Assembly: GCA_002424645.1 (NCBI GenBank)
Contig: DIKU01000090.1
Coordinates: 3,464-9,880 of the forward strand
Origin: Pelobacter sp. UBA5610
GTDB taxonomy: Bacteria; Desulfobacterota; Desulfuromonadia; Desulfuromonadales; Syntrophotaleaceae
Direction: 5' to 3'
DNA: 6,417 nucleotides
Numbering within the stretch: position 1 is the stretch's first letter; every line of letters begins with the position of its first letter. Below, piece after piece: positions 4,102-6,417 of this stretch. Below the pieces are notes generated by a model that was not told the origin of the DNA, ran no database searches, and saw nothing but the letters and a program-made list of their open reading frames with translations. The position numbers were made by a program, and so were the translations under genes.

Positions 4102-6417
4102 TTACTCCAAGTTATCTTCCCCCGCCCGGGGGTCCAGGGGCTTGACGGATTTAGACTGGATATGAATACCCACCACCTTGCTCTTCTGTTCCAGTTCCTC
4201 GGAAAAATATTCATATCGGTTGCGGCCAAGCCCTTTGGCGGCATACATGGCAATATCGGCACGCTTGATCAGTTCACCCAATTGCCTGCCATGTTCAGGG
4301 AAAAAGACAATGCCGATACTGGGCGTTACGACAATCTGCTCTGTCTCAACCTGAAAAGGAACAGCCATAACCTTAAGAATCTTTTTGGCCACGGCAGTAG
4401 CCTGCTCGTGAAGATCAAGGCCAGGCAATAGAATAAAAAATTCGTCGCCACCCAGACGCGCAACCGTATCATTCCGTCGTATGCAAGAGTTTAGACGCTG
4501 GGCCGCGGCTTGCAATACCAGGTCACCTGCCGCATGCCCGTAGGTATCGTTGATTTCCTTGAAACGATCCAGATCCAGACACATGAGCGCCAACAACCGA
4601 CCATCCCTGTCGGCCTGAGCCAGCCCCTGCTGCACACGGTTGATGAACAGTGCACGATTCGGAAGTCCCGTCAGGACATCGTAAAAGGCCAACTGACGTA
4701 CCGTCTCTTCGGCTTTTTTGCGATCGCTGACATCGAGCATGACCCCCTGAACATGCGTAACAACCCCACTCTCGTCCCGGTGCAACCATAGACGGGCATC
4801 GATCCAGCAAAGTTCACCGCTGCCTTTGATCAAACGAAAATCCACGGAAAAACGCTCTTCCTGCCCTTGTTGCAATTGCAAGGTTATTTCTGCAAGCGTC
4901 CTGTCCATATCATCGGGATGGACAATCGTCAGGAAATTAACTTTATCTTCCGTGAAGTCCTCAGCTGCGTAACCAAACTGACACACGTTCTCCGAAACAA
5001 ACTCAGTCTTCCACTGTTCGCCCCGCCTCAGGAGAAAAGCCACAGCCGGGCTGTGGTTGACGATCGATTCCAGCGCTGCACGCTGCAAGGAGGTCGCCCG
5101 GAGCTGCGCCTCTATCTTGGTCCGTTCGATAATTTCGAGGTTAAGTTCGTTGCGTGACGCCGTCACTTCCTTAAGATTGTCGATCATGCGATCAAACGCC
5201 CTGGCCAATTGTCCGATCTCATCGTCGCGGTCCATATTCAAGTGACGGTCAAGTCGCCCTCTACCGATACGCTCAAACAGAACGATAGCCCTATCCAGTG
5301 GCCGGACAATACCTCCAGCAACATAAAATCCGACGATCAGGGAAAACAAGACAATGCCAAGGGCAACGACCGAGATCGATGAAACAGCCCGGGATAGCGA
5401 ATTGACAAAACGTTTCTGTATATCGGCATAATCATCACGATAAGCCCCGGCAACGATGACCCAATCCCAAGGCTCAAAATAGGTTACCGCAACCAGTTTT
5501 TGTCGATAGGCCTCATCCGTTCCGTTTCGCCACGCATATTGTTCAAAAATGACGGGAATTTCATCGTTGTTGTTTTTCATATGAAAAAGCTGTGTGGTGT
5601 GCTGCAGCAAACGATGTGCAACCACCTGAATATGGCGGTCATCACCTGAGATCACAGACTTTCCCTGGTACCGTGTCAGTGGCGAAATGAGCATTTTCCC
5701 CCGCTGGCTGCCCTTGCTGCCGAGTACATAGACATACCCGGTTTTGCCGACCACGATATCGAGAATCCCCCGGCGTAAACTGTCCAGGCTATCTTGCCGG
5801 TATCCAACATACAACGCACCGATTAGGTGTTTACCGGTGCTATCCATGATCGGTTCGTAACGGGTAACATACCAGTCATTTACAACGAAGGAACTACCGA
5901 CGTAAGGCTTTCCGCTTTTCAAGGCACGGATAACCGGATTGATGCTGCCATCCGGATTTTGATGAGGTATATAGGTACCGATAGCACGTGCGCCGTCAGC
6001 GTTGAGAACATTGGTGGCCACGCGCAGCATGTCACCGGATTCGTTCATTCGCTGAAACAGAGTGCAGGTCACGCCCACCATTTCCTGAACCTGATCGACT
6101 ATCGGAGATTTGCGCCCGCTATCCTCATTTTTGCCAAGCCATCGCCCGCCTACCAGCACCTCGGGCAAGGTTATGTCATGAATGCTTTTGTCGAACTGGT
6201 TTATCGCATGCCATGGGACCTTCTTCTGTCCCAGAGTCATCCCCCCCTGCTTGCGAAGCAGCTTGGCGGCTACGTCAAGATTACGCGCCAAAGCCTCGTC
6301 CTGGAGTTGCTGAACAGAACGACACATGAGATAAACACTCTCTGCCACCTTGCGCGTTTCATTGTGGATGAAACTCTCCATTTCCTCGTTAATAGCGGTA
6401 TCGAGGACATGGACCTG
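4102..6417 (-). CDS. Cache-HAMP-PAS-GGDEF transmembrane diguanylate cyclase (5' end outside window)
   Basis: Sensor diguanylate cyclase, at least 771 residues here, probably making c-di-GMP at the inner membrane in response to a periplasmic ligand. Positions count from the Met codon at 6381. Residues about 20-320 look like a Cache_3-Cache_2 fusion (GKPYVGSSFVVNDWYVTRYE from 157, GKTGYVYVLGSKG from 212, YFEPWDWVIVAGAY from 301). A membrane helix spans about 333-356, then HAMP (357-410), a short coil, PAS/PAC (about 430-556) and GGDEF (560-728). In the GGDEF domain are DVLTGLPNR (568-576), DLDRFKEINDTYGH (603-616), GGDEF (644-648) and an I-site R635-D638 five residues before it. No EAL domain follows. 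The first transmembrane helix such a sensor needs is absent. The frame stays open for 12 codons to the window edge, and the only ribosome-like GAGG is two bases from ATG 6381, so the true start lies upstream. The ligand is unknown. Confidence 0.92.
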   Translation of the reverse strand, partial: QVHVLDTAINEEMESFIHNETRKVAESVYLMCRSVQQLQDEALARNLDVAAKLLRKQGGMTLGQKKVPWHAINQFDKSIHDITLPEVLVGGRWLGKNEDSGRKSPIVDQVQEMVGVTCTLFQRMNESGDMLRVATNVLNADGARAIGTYIPHQNPDGSINPVIRALKSGKPYVGSSFVVNDWYVTRYEPIMDSTGKHLIGALYVGYRQDSLDSLRRGILDIVVGKTGYVYVLGSKGSQRGKMLISPLTRYQGKSVISGDDRHIQVVAHRLLQHTTQLFHMKNNNDEIPVIFEQYAWRNGTDEAYRQKLVAVTYFEPWDWVIVAGAYRDDYADIQKRFVNSLSRAVSSISVVALGIVLFSLIVGFYVAGGIVRPLDRAIVLFERIGRGRLDRHLNMDRDDEIGQLARAFDRMIDNLKEVTASRNELNLEIIERTKIEAQLRATSLQRAALESIVNHSPAVAFLLRRGEQWKTEFVSENVCQFGYAAEDFTEDKVNFLTIVHPDDMDRTLAEITLQLQQGQEERFSVDFRLIKGSGELCWIDARLWLHRDESGVVTHVQGVMLDVSDRKKAEETVRQLAFYDVLTGLPNRALFINRVQQGLAQADRDGRLLALMCLDLDRFKEINDTYGHAAGDLVLQAAAQRLNSCIRRNDTVARLGGDEFFILLPGLDLHEQATAVAKKILKVMAVPFQVETEQIVVTPSIGIVFFPEHGRQLGELIKRADIAMYAAKGLGRNRYEYFSEELEQKSKVVGIHIQSKSVKPLDPRAGEDNLE

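Overview
The window looks like a chromosomal stretch from a motile Gram-negative bacterium. Gene content suggests a deltaproteobacterial (Desulfuromonadales, Geobacter/Pelobacter-like) host: YcgR-type PilZ proteins, a Cache-HAMP-PAS-GGDEF sensor, and a FliK-like gene next to a stand-alone FlhB C-terminal domain. That assignment is an inference from gene types and moderate GC, not from a marker gene. There are no rRNA or tRNA genes, CRISPR arrays or mobile elements, and no gene-free stretch longer than about 155 bases.

Layout: (1) 74-745 and 771-1460, plus strand, are two tandem PilZ-domain proteins of similar length and layout. The first has both c-di-GMP binding motifs; the second keeps RxxxR but has Ser in place of the Asp/Asn of the second motif. 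(2) 1482-2453, minus strand and convergent with the PilZ pair, is a degenerate receiver domain fused to an intact GGDEF diguanylate cyclase. A strong minus-strand intrinsic terminator (1311-1339) lies inside the coding sequence of the second PilZ gene, so the cyclase mRNA probably runs antisense into it. (3) 2454-2597 is an AT-rich divergent promoter region. It has a candidate sigma-28 (FliA)-type promoter facing the cyclase and a candidate sigma-70 promoter facing the flagellar-type genes. (4) 2598-3611 and 3675-3947, plus strand, are a FliK-like hook-length-control protein and a 90-residue FlhB C-terminal-domain protein, an arrangement like Bacillus ylqG-ylqH. (5) 3948-4101 is a convergent gap holding a plus-strand intrinsic terminator. 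(6) 4102 to the right edge, minus strand, is a Cache-HAMP-PAS-GGDEF transmembrane diguanylate cyclase whose 5' end lies outside the window.

Taken together the window is a cyclic-di-GMP and flagellum neighbourhood: two predicted c-di-GMP makers, two predicted c-di-GMP readers and a pair related to the flagellar export substrate-specificity switch. A working model is that cyclase output is read by the PilZ proteins to adjust motility or surface behaviour. Only the gene neighbourhood supports that link; the sequence does not show that these proteins act on one another. No clearly novel system is visible. The most unusual points are the embedded antisense terminator, the non-canonical PilZ motif, the Cys-rich degenerate receiver, the sigma-28-like promoter and the NPTH-less FlhB domain.
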